Notes under the pieces: model-generated
What the model was told of the DNA's origin: nothing
What the model saw: the letters and a program-made list of their open reading frames with translations, nothing else
Databases searched by the model: none
Shown: positions 22,871 to 35,100 of the stretch, one piece after another
How positions within the stretch are numbered: the first letter of the stretch is position 1
Layout of the letters: the number at the start of each line of letters is the position of its first letter
DNA from: Otatea glauca
Taxonomy: Eukaryota; Streptophyta; Magnoliopsida; Poales; Poaceae
Direction: 5' to 3'
NCBI GenBank assembly: GCA_036346275.1
Contig: CM070725.1
Coordinates: 17,598,216 to 17,662,215, forward strand
DNA: 64,000 nucleotides
Program-made: the position numbers and the translations under genes

Positions 22871-23625
22871 CAAAAAACCTAACTACTGGTAAGGTGGAAA
22901 TGGATGGATACCTGGCTTAAGCTGATGAAGGGGATGCAGATGTGGCTGTGCTTTTGTGTTCGTCTTCTCCATGCACTGACTGAAGAAACCAACTCTGGGC
23001 CACTCCGGCGTCATCGGAATTCCCAGCCCCGCAAGAAACAACAAGAAAAGAGAGCAACACGAAACAGAGGGGTTATATAACAATCGGAAGAGAGACGATA
23101 AAAGGGAAAGAGTCGAGAAGAAACTCATCTTGACGAATCGGAGATTTGCTTCCTTCGAAAGGGCATCAATCAATCCAATCCGGAAACCACCGGGAGCAAG
23201 GCGAGGGAGGAAAGCCCTAGGGAGACACGTATTACGGTGGGAATCCAGCCGGCTGTCAGAGCAGATCGGAGGGAAGGGAATCTGGATCGGGAGGGGGTGG
23301 GCTGAGCGAGGGAAATCTGGGCGCTCGCGCCGGGGGGGAGGGATGCTGGAGACCGAATCGGGAGGGGATGGGCTGTCCAGGCGCTCGCGCGGGGGGTGGG
23401 GGGCGCTAGAGACTGGATCGGGAGGGGGGTAAGCCGAGAGAGGGAAATCCAGGCGCTCACACGGGGGGTTGGAGACAAGTCGGAGGCGTTCGCGTGGAGA
23501 CCAGGAGGGGTGCGGGTTGAGCGAAGGAGGAAATGGAAATCCGGGCGCGACGCGCGGTGCGCAGGGGGTGGGTGGGTTGGAAGAACGGATCACTGTCACC
23601 AAGTCATAATTAGAAGTAGTAGAGA
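22870..23625 (-). promoter_or_regulatory. GC-rich 5' end of the Helitron with ~65-bp tandem repeats
   Basis: From the 5' terminus at 23625 the minus strand is strongly GC-rich down to about 23140. Units of about 65-75 bp repeat three to four times at 23270-23480 (plus phrase gcgctcgcgcggggggtggg and gatcgggagggg). A 250-codon minus frame (23635-22883) runs through it but crosses the Helitron end, is Pro/Arg/Ser low complexity and has no domain. I treat it as a by-product of base composition. CpG-rich DNA here is more likely a captured promoter/first-exon region or Helitron promoter. Confidence 0.4.
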
Positions 23626-23904
23626 TTAAGGACATTTTCTAGCTTCTCCACCTTCCAATACATATATATGACGGTGCAACTGCCAATAGGAACCACCCCT
23701 ATCAGTGTCACCCTCGGTTAGAGGTGAAATTTGGATGGATATTTTCTGTTTAATTCAGAGCCGGATCTAGCCTGGACTAGCTTCAGAGGCATCGTTAGTA
23801 TCTGATCCGGAAAAACTTGGCCGCATCTGAATCCGGATCGGACATCGGGATAATTCCTATCCGGATATCCGGCAGTCCCACAGGCCTCCACCATGGGCCA
23901 GCCC
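23626..23904. other. Short spacer between Helitron and foldback repeat
   Basis: No gene is seen. There is a GC-rich part with several atccggat-type short inverted motifs (about 23760-23875). Confidence 0.4.
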
Positions 23905-25060
23905 CATGGTTCAAAATTGGCCGGAATGAGATTCAAAATCCTCGTCGGATAAAGTTTTTTAAAAAATTTAAATTGCTACAGTATTTTCAAAAATCGGGTA
24001 TTTTGACCAGATTTGGTTCAATAACTCTTCAGAATGTCACCTTCCACGAAAATTTGTTGAAAAACCGAATTTTCGAGACGTTTTATAAAAATAGAAGAAA
24101 CGCTGCCAGCTTTTATAAAATTGTATATCCTTGATCATGCTTTGGAAAATTTATGATACCATCTTTAGAAGTCTAGGATCATATAGAAAAATTTCCAATT
24201 GAATTGAACTTAATTTGTTATATTTAAAAATTCAAATAAAGAATGAATATAATGAGACAGTAACCGTGCCAGAATTTTATAAATTTGCTCGAGTACGATC
24301 ATGTCCAAAATTCTTAGGAGTGATTAAGAATTGCCTCATCAGCCTTCTCTAAAAGTTTCAAAAATTGTAAACTTATTTTGGTTACTCAATCAAATCTATG
24401 GAAATAAAACATGTAGGACCTTAAGGCTTTAATGAGAGCAGTTGCACTATCATAATTTTTAAAATTTTCTCAAGCTTGATCATCATCTAAACATTTTATG
24501 GGAATATTAGTGATATGTCAGGACCATCTACAAAAATTTTCAAAACTTTCTAACGTGGTTTGAACCATTTTTCATTTGGTTGAAATTTGTCGGTCAGCCT
24601 TCAGTAGCACTGTCTAAAATTTTGAAAATTCCTCATGCTTAAGCATCATCTAAAAATTTTATGGGAATATTATTGATGTGTTAGAACTATCCACAAAAAT
24701 GTTCAAAATTTTATAACATAGTTTGCACAATTTTTCGTTCGGTTGAAATTTGTTAGTCAGTCTTTTATATGGATAGTAGCACTTTCAGAATTTTTAAAAA
24801 TTCCATAGGCCTGATCATCTTCTAAATTTTTTATGAGAATATTAGTGATGTATCAGGACTGTCCACAAAAATTTTCAAATAGTTTTTACATCATTTCAAC
24901 CATTTTTCACTCGGTTAAATTTTACCGAGATTTCGGCAATTTTGCTTCAAAAATTCCGGATTTTAAATTTGCTTTTTGAACTTTAGCCAGATTTGTCCGA
25001 AATTTCAACTACCTCCGAAATGTGAACCGAAAACGAAATTTCAAACTGTGCCTAGCCCTC
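23905..25060 (+). repeat. Unclassified foldback repeat, copy 2
   Basis: It begins ccatggttcaaaattggccg and ends aacgaaatttcaaactgtgc, an imperfect inverse pair of the same type as copy 1. Inside are three or so diverged units of about 170 bp containing tgatcatc-taaa-tttttatgggaatatt and accatttttca-t-ggttgaaattt. The whole is matched in reverse orientation by 37160-38358. No protein is encoded. Confidence 0.6.
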
Positions 25061-26000
25061 CCAACAATTTGTCAAGTACCTGTATTGGTCTATCCATAAT
25101 CGTATACATGCAAGATGCAACACAATAGTCTAAAGTTCTCGTGGCACACAGCAACAGCAATTACAGCGCAGCTGCACGCACACAACAACGCGATACCACG
25201 TCCCCGCCGACGCCGCAGTCCCATCTGTTTGCTCTGCGTTGTGCTGCCACGAGTCCTTACGTCGATTTTCTTACATCGGTGTGATTGTGTCGAGTGTCGA
25301 CTGACCTATAAACTTAAATTGAAGCGCACTATGTTATTATCGTGTGAATTTTGTGTATTTACTTGTGTTCAACATATGTAGCAAAGGTGGTACGGTTCAA
25401 CATGCTTTATTCGTTATCTATCCTAATTCAGCATATATTTGTTCTGTGTTCACATCCCAATGCTATGAATTCGTATTCGGTCTGTTTGTATCCAAGGAAA
25501 TAACGGAATGACTAAGGATCAGATGTCTGGTTTTTTTTCGGACGTTATGCAATATTTTTTTCACATATGAAACATTTTCTTCGTACGCGTGCAATATTTT
25601 TCCTACGATAACAGTAGAAATGTTCGTGCAAAACAAAATGTTGCAGACGTTGAAAAAAAATGTTACACGCATGAGAAAAAAATGTTGCAAGACGCGTCCG
25701 ATAAAATGAACAGTAATCGAATGTCCGATTGCTAGTATCTCCCAGGAAATAAATATGAGATAGGATACGGGCCGTATCCGACTCTGTCGCACCGCTACCC
25801 TTGGTGGTGTCGTACTGTCGCCGCCGATAGCACTTCCTAGGCGCCGCCGTGGTCGCCGAGGTCGGATGCGTCATCCATAAAACAGGCCGTTGCATCCAGG
25901 AAATTCTTATCGCCTGTTTTATTCCATATACAACGGGTCAGATGCATCACCCAATCCATAACGAAGCCCAAAAAGGCCGAAATTTGACAACAACGCCCAC
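25061..26000. other. Intergenic region upstream of the MEMO gene
   Basis: No gene is called. A patch at 25530-25700 repeats the idea aaaaatgttgca/tgcaatattttt in both orientations, which looks like a small decayed foldback element. Open frames on either strand overlap each other and lack any domain. Confidence 0.4.
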
Positions 26001-26150
26001 CGAATGCAGTGCTTTGGATAAAAGAGCAAAGACAGTGGGGACCTGCCCCAGAAGAAGAAAGAAAGAAGTTAGCTTAAGCGCAGAGATTCTTCTCCTACCT
26101 TCGTGCGATCGAATCAAGCAGCTCCCTCACCCACCTCTCTTCTGCCCGCG
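26001..26150 (+). promoter_or_regulatory. Probable core promoter/5' UTR of the MEMO gene
   Basis: A gataaaag box lies near 26017, and a purine-rich leader (agaagaagaaagaaagaag, about 26050-26070) precedes the ATG at 26151. Position and composition fit a plant 5' UTR. The transcription start is not determined. Confidence 0.35.
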
Positions 26151-29100
26151 ATGGAGCGCGTGAGAAGGGCTGCGCATGCCGGCTCTTGGTACACTAACAA
26201 TGGTACTTGATCCGCTGATCCCCACCCCAATTCTCCAATCCAATCCGGTGGCTTCTTGCCTTCTCTGGCTCAATCTGTTTTTCTTGGGGGAAAAGAGGTG
26301 GAATTTCATGGTGAGACAGGGGAATCAACGGGGCTTGGTGGGGTTTACTACTGTAGTCGGCGGATTTTTTACTGGCCAGTTCCTTGGAATGTTGCTGGAG
26401 TCCTTGGATTGGACTGGTGCGCTCTGTTAGGAAGGGGAAAGTGTGCGCTGTTGACTTCTTGTGTATTGGATTGTGACTTGTGAGTATTTCCTTGATACTA
26501 AGATGATGAATCGGAGTTTTCCTTGGGGAGTTCTAAACGATGCTAGAGTGGACATGGGGTAGCAGTTCTTGAAACTGCTGGCAGGAAGGTGATTGATAGT
26601 TTGCAGGTTGTTGTGCACAATTCACTCGAGTTGGCTGTAGATGTGTGTTTGCATTGTTTGTTTGGCCCTTTAGAATGCTTTTGCGTGAATTTCTGCATGT
26701 CTCTCTGCCGCAAATGTAGTTTAGTCGGGATTCACGGGAATCAAGTGGATTGTGTGGGTTAGAGAATTCGATTGCAAATGCAGGAAACATCTGCAATTAT
26801 GTTCTATAGGTTGGATATAAATTCTGCCTTCTGGAATGGTTTTGATCAGAAAGAAACAATTATTGAAGAATGTGGTCAATTTTTAATGCCTTACTGATAC
26901 ATGTAGAAACTGTAATGTTATGATGATCATTTAGATACTCTTGGTTTGTTTAGTTTGATTTTATCCAAACACATATAAACTCGACATGCTTGATGAAGCT
27001 GGATCTTTTGCCTTTTGTAATTGAGAGGCATGGTTTTTTAGTTACCTGGTCATTCTGGAAGCTCAGAAACCATTTATTTTGATTAGAGTTAACCTTTTTT
27101 TTTCCTAGCTGGTGAAGTGCTAGGCATCTTTTGCATTTGCCAGCTTCAACATTTGCTTCCAAAATCATTTTGGCTGTCATTTCCTAAATTCATGTACTGC
27201 TCCATGTTCACAATTAGCTAGGAAGCTGGAAGAGGAACTTGTTGGTTGGCTGAGGGCGGCTGGCCTCACCAAGTCTCCTGATGTTAGGGCTGTAATTGCA
27301 CCGTAAGTTGGTATTTATGGTACGAAGGTGGAATTCTGTTGATTAATTTTCTGTTATAACAAGTTTTACTTGCCACTACAGCCATGCTGGCTATTCATAC
27401 TCAGGGCGCTGTGCAGCTTATGCTTTTGGCAACATTGATCCAACTAACATGTGAGTTATTTAACATGTTACTATTGTTTTCTCTTAACATTCTAGGTCTA
27501 AAAGCAATTCACTGGTCTTGTTGTATTGGTAATACCATTAATGCTGTCAAGTGAAAGTACCACATATGCGTATGTAAAGCTAGAAATTTATCAACAAGTT
27601 ACTGGTCATTCATTGAGGTGATGACTTTTACAATTTGTCAACCTGAAGTTTGCTTTCTCATTGATAAAGTTGGGGTGATATCTGTGAGTGATGCATGCAT
27701 TGACAGCCTCAGTTTCCAAACCATCCTATTTCCAATTTTCCAGTTGAGCACCTATATAATCATCCAACATTTCACTTTACTGTGTAGTTCTATGGTATTG
27801 TTATATATAGGAAAAGTCCATTTTTGGTCCCTCAACTCTTTGCATGGTTTAATTTCGTCCCTCATCTGCAAAACTGAGTAAAACACGTCCTCTAACTATT
27901 AAAACCATTTATAGGCCGTTCCTCTTGCTAACAAAAAGTGGGTTTGACCGTTTGACCAAGTTGGACTCACGTGGCATGCCACATTGGATCTCAGCTGGCC
28001 AAAATGAGGTGGGGTTACCTTCATTTTTATATTAAAAATCGGAAATTCTTAATATTCCAATTACATATGGGTCCAGCCTACCCCGCACCATGGACATGCT
28101 AACCCACCTTGTTTTGTCTAGTTCTGATCCAACGTGGCATGATATGTGTGTCAAACTCAGTCAAAACCGCATTTTGCTGGTGGGAGGGATGGGTTCTAGA
28201 TAGTTTTGAGAGTTGGAGGACATGTTTTACCCAGTTTTGTAGATGGAGGATGAAAATTAAACCACACGAAGAGTTGAGAGACCAAATTCCTATATTGGAC
28301 ACTGAAATGGGAGTACGGGACACCATGGTGTCAGGGCACCATGATTTCAAATGCGTGAATTCAAGCGAAATTCGAGTATATTTTTCGAAAATTTTAGTTT
28401 TATTGTATATACCCATCTATAACAATTCAAATGAAACTCATACCTTTGAAAAATTATACTAGAATTCAAATGTTTTGAACGAATCTAGATCAAATGCTTT
28501 GCTGATTTATATATATAATCAGCACACATCTACAATCAAACTACCATATAAAAAGGCAGCTCTAGTTTGAATTCCAGTTCAAACTTGTTTAAACTAATTA
28601 AACTCGACATCCAAAAAATTTCAAACTTTTTTGCACGTGATACATTGGAGAAATACCCTTTTTAGATCATGGTGCCTAGGCACCATAGTGTCTAGGAAAA
28701 TGGTTCCATACTCTGGGAGTACGTACTCCCACCTTACATATACTACTTAAACAAAAAAATTTATACCTCTTTATCCTTTTGAGCATACTCTAATATGATT
28801 ATAAGATAATCCAAAGTGAGTTCCTTGAAACATTTCATCAAAGTCCACTTTTTATAGCATAATTTGTGTACATACTCATTTTACGTATGAAGAATGATAT
28901 ATAGCAAAAATAAAGGGCTCCAATGAAAATTTTTAAACCATGCCGCATTGGAGTATCTTAGAATTAGTATTTAAATTTACTGAAAGTGATAAAGAAGTAT
29001 AACACGTTCGTTTAAGTAGTAGAAGTTGGAGTATGTACTCCCAAAAGTACAGAAAAGGCTTCATATATATATATATATAGAAAACCCACTTACTGTGAAA

Positions 29101-32100
29101 ATTCCGTGAAACCCATATGTACAAATTTTGAAAAATTCTCAAAAACATTACCATACGTAGGAGAGGTGAGTTTGTATAGTCTTGTAAAATTTGAAAACCA
29201 AACTCACGGTAAGGGGGTTTACACTGGATATGTTGCATGTAAATATACTATTTTGTGCCTGCGTGTAGGATATTCTATTATACGCCCAAGCCAATTAACC
29301 AAGTCCGACCGATCCTATATCCCACTAACCAACGCATCGGACTACCCCAGTTGACCGAGCCATGCATCCCACTAACCAACTAGTTAATGCATTTTTCTTG
29401 TTTGTACATGAATCTTTTTTTTAGCCATAACTTTTTATTGGCAACTCCGATTCATAAACGGTTTTCTTCAGTAGCTTACTGACGACGAGAACAACAGAAT
29501 GATATAAGTCTCGTCAATAAACAATCATTTTTGCTGTTTGGTGACAGTTTTTACTATCCGTATAGATAGATTTTACTATTCGTATACATAGATATTACTA
29601 TTATGCAGAGGTTCAGCAGCCTATGTAGTCTGCGCAGTAGTAAAGGCTTACAGTATATGGGTAGTAACATATATGTAAATGGATAGTAAATTTATATAGT
29701 TGGATGGTAAAATCTGTATTATCATGCGAGGATAGATTTTACTTATTGCCAGTGATAGATTTTACTATCTGTATATATAGAGTTTTATTAATTGTATATA
29801 TTGGAGGAAAACAACAAACTAGACAAGGCAGAAGATATGTCTGGTGTTTCTGCCTTCGAGTTTGATTTCCTCCCATACTCATGTCGGGTGACTGCATCCC
29901 TGCCAATTTTCTTGTGTGTGCGATCAAAGCGTAGTTGGGTGACTGCATCCCTGCCATCCATTGCAAACTCTAATGATCAATCGGTTTGTTTCTCTCCAAT
30001 CCTCACCTTCAGTGCTTGACAAACAATCAGTTGGAAACTAGTACAGGAGGCAGCATGTGAAGCTTTTGCTTCAGCTAGAGGCAGATTTATAGCCATCCTA
30101 ACAAGAAGGTAATCACCATTCAGAGTTCAGAAAGAGCAGCAGCATCTGTTTCTGTTACACCTGCCCATTGTGCTTCGTCCTGAACTCTGTTTAAAAAGCT
30201 GTAGTACTTACTACCCTGTACCACCTGCACTAGTGTTCCTGTTACATGCAGCTGATCAGGCTTCAGTAACCTCAACCTGATCTTTTTTCCGTGCGACCTT
30301 TTCGTGTTCTCCACATCATAAAAAATGATTTTTTCACTCAGAGCACTGAATGGGACAGAAATTTTAGTCAAGTCACTAGCTGTGCCTATCTCTTATCTTT
30401 TGGAAACTCATGCAAAATTGTTGGATACTTTAGTACTGAAAATTACTGCATGCATGAATGACAACAGATTAATTACTGAATTATCAGTGGCCTAAAAAAT
30501 TGTTGGTCAGGGCCAAGCTGCAGCTGTAGGTTTGTATTGTATTTCCTTGTACTATTACACAGGGTTATTGATTCCCAAGTACTTCTTCCTTCTCAGGGTT
30601 CGTGGTAGGTTAATAGTACTAGTACTTATTACAGATCGCAAGTAGTCATATACAAATTTTACTATCTGTATATATAGATTTTACTGTCCGTTTATATAGA
30701 TTTTCCTGTCATACAGAGGATTTAGCAGCCTATGTAGTCTGTGCAGTAGTAAATTGATGTTCATTTGGAAGTAAAATCTGATTCATGCGACGTTTATTTG
30801 GTAGTAAAATCTGATTCTAGTCCTAACTACTTCCTTTGGTCACAAATAGTTGTCATTTTGGAGATAGATGTAGTCAAACTTTCAAAACTTTGACAGTTAA
30901 TATCTTTTTAAATATTTAAATTAGATATATGAAAATCATACGTGTAGATTTGTCTCGAAAAGTACTTTCATAATATTGTAATTTTATTGGGTTTTAGAAA
31001 TATATTATAATAGAACTGTGTCGATGTCCAAAAGGACAACTATTTGTGACTGGAGGGAGTACTAAATGCGTACACTCGTGTGTGGATTAAGCCAATCAGT
31101 TACGGGTCAAACCAACTAGTAAATGCGTTTCCTAGTTTGTACATGAATATGTTTTTCTTTGATTTAGCCATAATTTTTTATTGACAACTCCGATTCATGA
31201 TAGGTTTTCACCAGTAGCTTATTGACGACGAGAGCAACATAATGATATAAGTCTCGCCAATAAGTGCCGCATGAATGAGATTTTACTGCTAATTTACCGA
31301 ATGTGTCGTAAGATTTTACTACCACACAGGCTGCTAAACCTTTTGGCATTATAGTAAAATATATGTATACCGATAGTAAAATATATGCATACGGATAGTA
31401 AAATCTGATTCATGCAGTTTTTATTGGCTAGACTTATATCAATATGTTGCTTTCGTTGTCAGTAAACTACTAATGAAAACCATTCGTGAATCGGAGTTGT
31501 CAATAAAAAGTTATGGCTAAATCAAAGAAAAAACAGATTCATGTATAAACTTGGAAATGCATTTACTAGGTGGCTACGTAGGTGATTGGCTTAGTCAACA
31601 TACGGACGTACGTGGGATGGTTTGTATGCGCTTCTCCGACTGAAGCACATAATTACACACACGAAGACGGACGCGCACGCGTACGCACACACATGTTACA
31701 ACAGTTCTGAAAACATCTAAACGATGTACTAATTCCATTGTTGTAGTTAATTGGCTTCTTTCATCAAAATATTCCTTGATCCTATTAACCATCTAATACC
31801 TATCCTTTTCTGCATGTGAATCAGTTCCCGGGTGTTTCTTCTTGGCCCTTCTCATCACTACTACACTCCAAAATGTGCTCTAACAAGAGCTACTGTTTAT
31901 AGCACCCCAATTGGGGATTTGCCAGTAGACAAGGAAGGTATCGTTCTTACTGAATCTAGATGCTGCAATTATTTCCTTTTGATATTGGTGTCGACTTTGT
32001 TATGGAAAACTTCTTTAGACTTATTATGCGTCACACATTTTACATACTATATGTAATCAGTTAACTATGGTCTTTACCTTGGCCTGAACGTTCTCTAGGA

Positions 32101-35100
32101 TCACAAGCCAAACATCCAGTATTATTATTCACGTCTGATACTAGTACTGATACAACATGCCTTACATGCATGATGGGCGGTATTAGTTTGATTCTAAACT
32201 ATGATTATTCTTTACTCTCCAGATATTTCTGGTGTGCTCCTGCGGTACGTTTCTGATATGATTTTGTTACTTATTCCATTTTATCCCTTATTTAATATAG
32301 CTCTCAGGTTGTCTTGCTACTCTATATTAGTAATTTTTTGTTGGAGAAGTTTCACTTAAGCAATCATCTCTTTTATTAAGACTAGATCTTCTTGTTCTGA
32401 ATAAATTATTTCTTAATTTATATATTTGTGTCTTGAGTTCTAAGTTGATATTTTTCAGCTTCTACATATGCCACTATTGTTGTGGCACTACTTTTTGAGA
32501 AAAAATATATCTGTGCTCATAACATTTCATACTGACACTATGTTTTGGTAGGCATTGTCGGAACCAAAAACTGACATCGGGATGGTGGATATATAATACA
32601 CTAAAGCTTGTGCCTAGTTGCACTGGAATTAAACTATAATAAGAACATTTAGCATCAGCAATAATAGCATCCAAGATCAAAATACAACATAATTGAAAAT
32701 AATTAAAAAAAATACAAGATTGGGTTTCGTTCCTAGCCTACCCTAACATGTTTAGGACAAAAGGCTTGGTTGTTGTTGTTGTTGTAAGATCGAAATTGGA
32801 GCTCAAGTGAGCTCAAGCTCAAGCTTGACTCAAATATAAGACTTTATTAGAATTGCACTATACTATGCATATATATTGTAATCTTTGAGTCTATTTGGAT
32901 TGAGCTCAAGCTTGGCTTGGTGTGGCCTCATGTTGACCTTGAATTTGTGCCAAAGCTCTAATAGCATTGAGCCTGAGCTATTTTTACATCCCTACCTATT
33001 GATAGATCTTTTTTTAAACTACCTGTTGATAGATCTTAATTACACGTTACAAGGTTGCCTTTTTAATCAGCTCATTCTGCTTTGCTTACCTCTTCATGAA
33101 CTTTAGACGTACATTCTTACTATACTGTTTTTCCAGTCATCGAGGAACTCAACGCTACAGGAAAGTTTGAATTTATGGACCTTAGTGTGGATGAAGCTGA
33201 ACATAGCATGGAAATGCATTTGCCTTACATTTCTAAAGTCTTTCAGGGGTAATTGCTTTGTTGATAAGTTTCTATCCATCTTGTATTCCCATTTGACTAA
33301 AACACTGATCTCACACACTTAACTTTTATGTCTATTCATGTTCATCTGACAGACATAATGTAAAAGTTGTCCCTATCCTTGTCGGTGCCCTTAACTCCCA
33401 AAGTGAAGCCATGTATGGGCAGTTGCTTTCTAAATATGTCGATGATCCGAAAAACTTTTTTTCTATCTCCTCAGACTTTTGCCACTGGGGATCCCGGTAA
33501 GTGATTAATGTCTGCAACTTCTGCTTATGCATGCTTCTTGCTTGTTTTACCATGGAATGGCATTCACATACTCTGTACACCTCTATCAATATAAATTAAG
33601 AAAAAATAATATGAAAGACATGCCGACCACATAATCTGTAGTTTGAGCAAATTTTCATCATCTTGTGTCACCTTAGTCAAATGTTCTTCTGCACAGGTAA
33701 CTAATGAAACTAACAGAATGTTTGTCATATTTGGTGAATCAAAAGCTCTGGCCATGTAGAAATGCAAAATAGTTGATGCAAGGTTCAGCTTGAAATTTGC
33801 TACTGAATCTGTTTATTATGACATGTGAATAATGGGTTCATAATGCAAGGTCAACAGTCCTAGAGTTCTTCACAGAAAATCTTTTCACAAGGCCTAAGGA
33901 GTGTCTGAATACATGTTTTTAGTCTTTTGACCAGAAATGTTTGCAGAAGGTACTATAGTAAAGGATGTCCTAATATAACACCCCTTTTCTGCACATCAAT
34001 TCTGATTAGGTTGCACACTGGGTATCTGACTTGTTGAACAAATTGTGTTTGATCTAATTCTCTAACTGTGCCTGGAAATGATGTAGAGTGTGATCAACTT
34101 CCAAATCTTTTTATATGTAAATTTGAATTTTGATACAACTTTCAATATGTGCAAATTGAATTTCAATAGATGTCAGGAGACATAGTTTTCTGAATAACAA
34201 AGGATATGGTCAAATGATCCACATGCCTAATAGTTTAAACCCTCATTTCCAGGGTAAATGTCTTGCTTGCAGTTACAAGAATATACTGTGTCTGGCCATC
34301 CCTTTGTTTTAGCATAAATGCATCAACAACCATTTTTCGAAAAACCGCCACCACTTGCTATACCATTTTGCAATAATCCCTTACCTCCCAAATCCCAATC
34401 TTCGATCCATCTCCATCTAATAGCTAGGGCACACTGCATCCCTCCCAAATCCATCTCCAGCTGCGGCACGCCGCCACAACCACATCACTGGACAAACTTG
34501 GAGGTTCCAAGGCTTGGATGAGTCTACCGTTCTATCTTTTCACACTCTCTCCTCTGCTTGAAATTCTCTAGGGTTTCCATGGCCAGACCACGCTGGCCTC
34601 CCCCATCTGCTGGTGTCACTTGATGTTGATGCTCAACAAGTCTGTGTCACCTGTGCCGACCTCCCCTGCCTGCTCAGTTCATCCTCCTGTGCTGGACTGT
34701 GCAGCCTGTATCAGTTGAGGTCGAGTAGAGGAGGGTGGCCAATGCGAGGTTGGGGAAGCGTGGAAGATTCCGGTGAGGTGGGGTCATGACTGAATGGGGG
34801 AAAATGGTGTTGTCATGCCGCATGGGCAGACCCGAGGGACGGATCCATTGGTTTGGATCGGATTTGGGAGGAACTTGTGTGCAGGACAGAAGACCTAATT
34901 TGCTAGGTAGGATTTGCATAGGTTGGATTTGCATAGGTTGTAGGGAACCACTCACCTCGATGCCGAGCGTAGAAATGTGATCTGATGGCCAGATTAATTG
35001 AATGCATGATTGGACCCAAAGGGGTGATTTTGCTGCTGCTGCATCTGGTACATGGAAATGATTATGTTCGTCCCATTGGTACATCAGGTTTAGTTATACA

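Larger units (their letters stand above)
4664..23625 (-). mobile_element. Helitron with both termini, carrying gene fragments and a nested Sirevirus
   Basis: On the minus strand the element starts TCTCTACTACTTCTAATT at 23625, preceded by A. It ends ...CGCACGGGCATTGAACTAG at 4664, followed by T. A 5' TC, a 3' CTAG and insertion between A and T without duplication are the defining Helitron features, and the GCAACGCACGGGC phrase before CTAG is common in grass Helitrons. The terminal hairpin is only weakly pairable. The span is 18.96 kb, or about 7.1 kb without the inserted Sirevirus (6907-18795). Contents along the minus strand are a GC-rich 5' region, a long non-coding part with a MITE, an RPA/OB-fold-like fragment and a truncated PIF1-type helicase. 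I see no Rep (rolling-circle nickase) motif, so it is probably non-autonomous. Confidence 0.85.

Noticed and set aside
22883..23635. 250-codon minus-strand open frame rich in Pro/Ser/Arg
   Set aside because: It crosses the Helitron 5' terminus, consists of GC-rich tandem repeat translation, and has no domain or splice logic.
25115..25895. Overlapping open frames upstream of the MEMO gene
   Set aside because: They conflict on both strands, show no conserved motif and coincide with a decayed foldback patch.
29062..29081. TA run considered as a regulatory TATA element
   Set aside because: It is a simple microsatellite inside MEMO intron 3.
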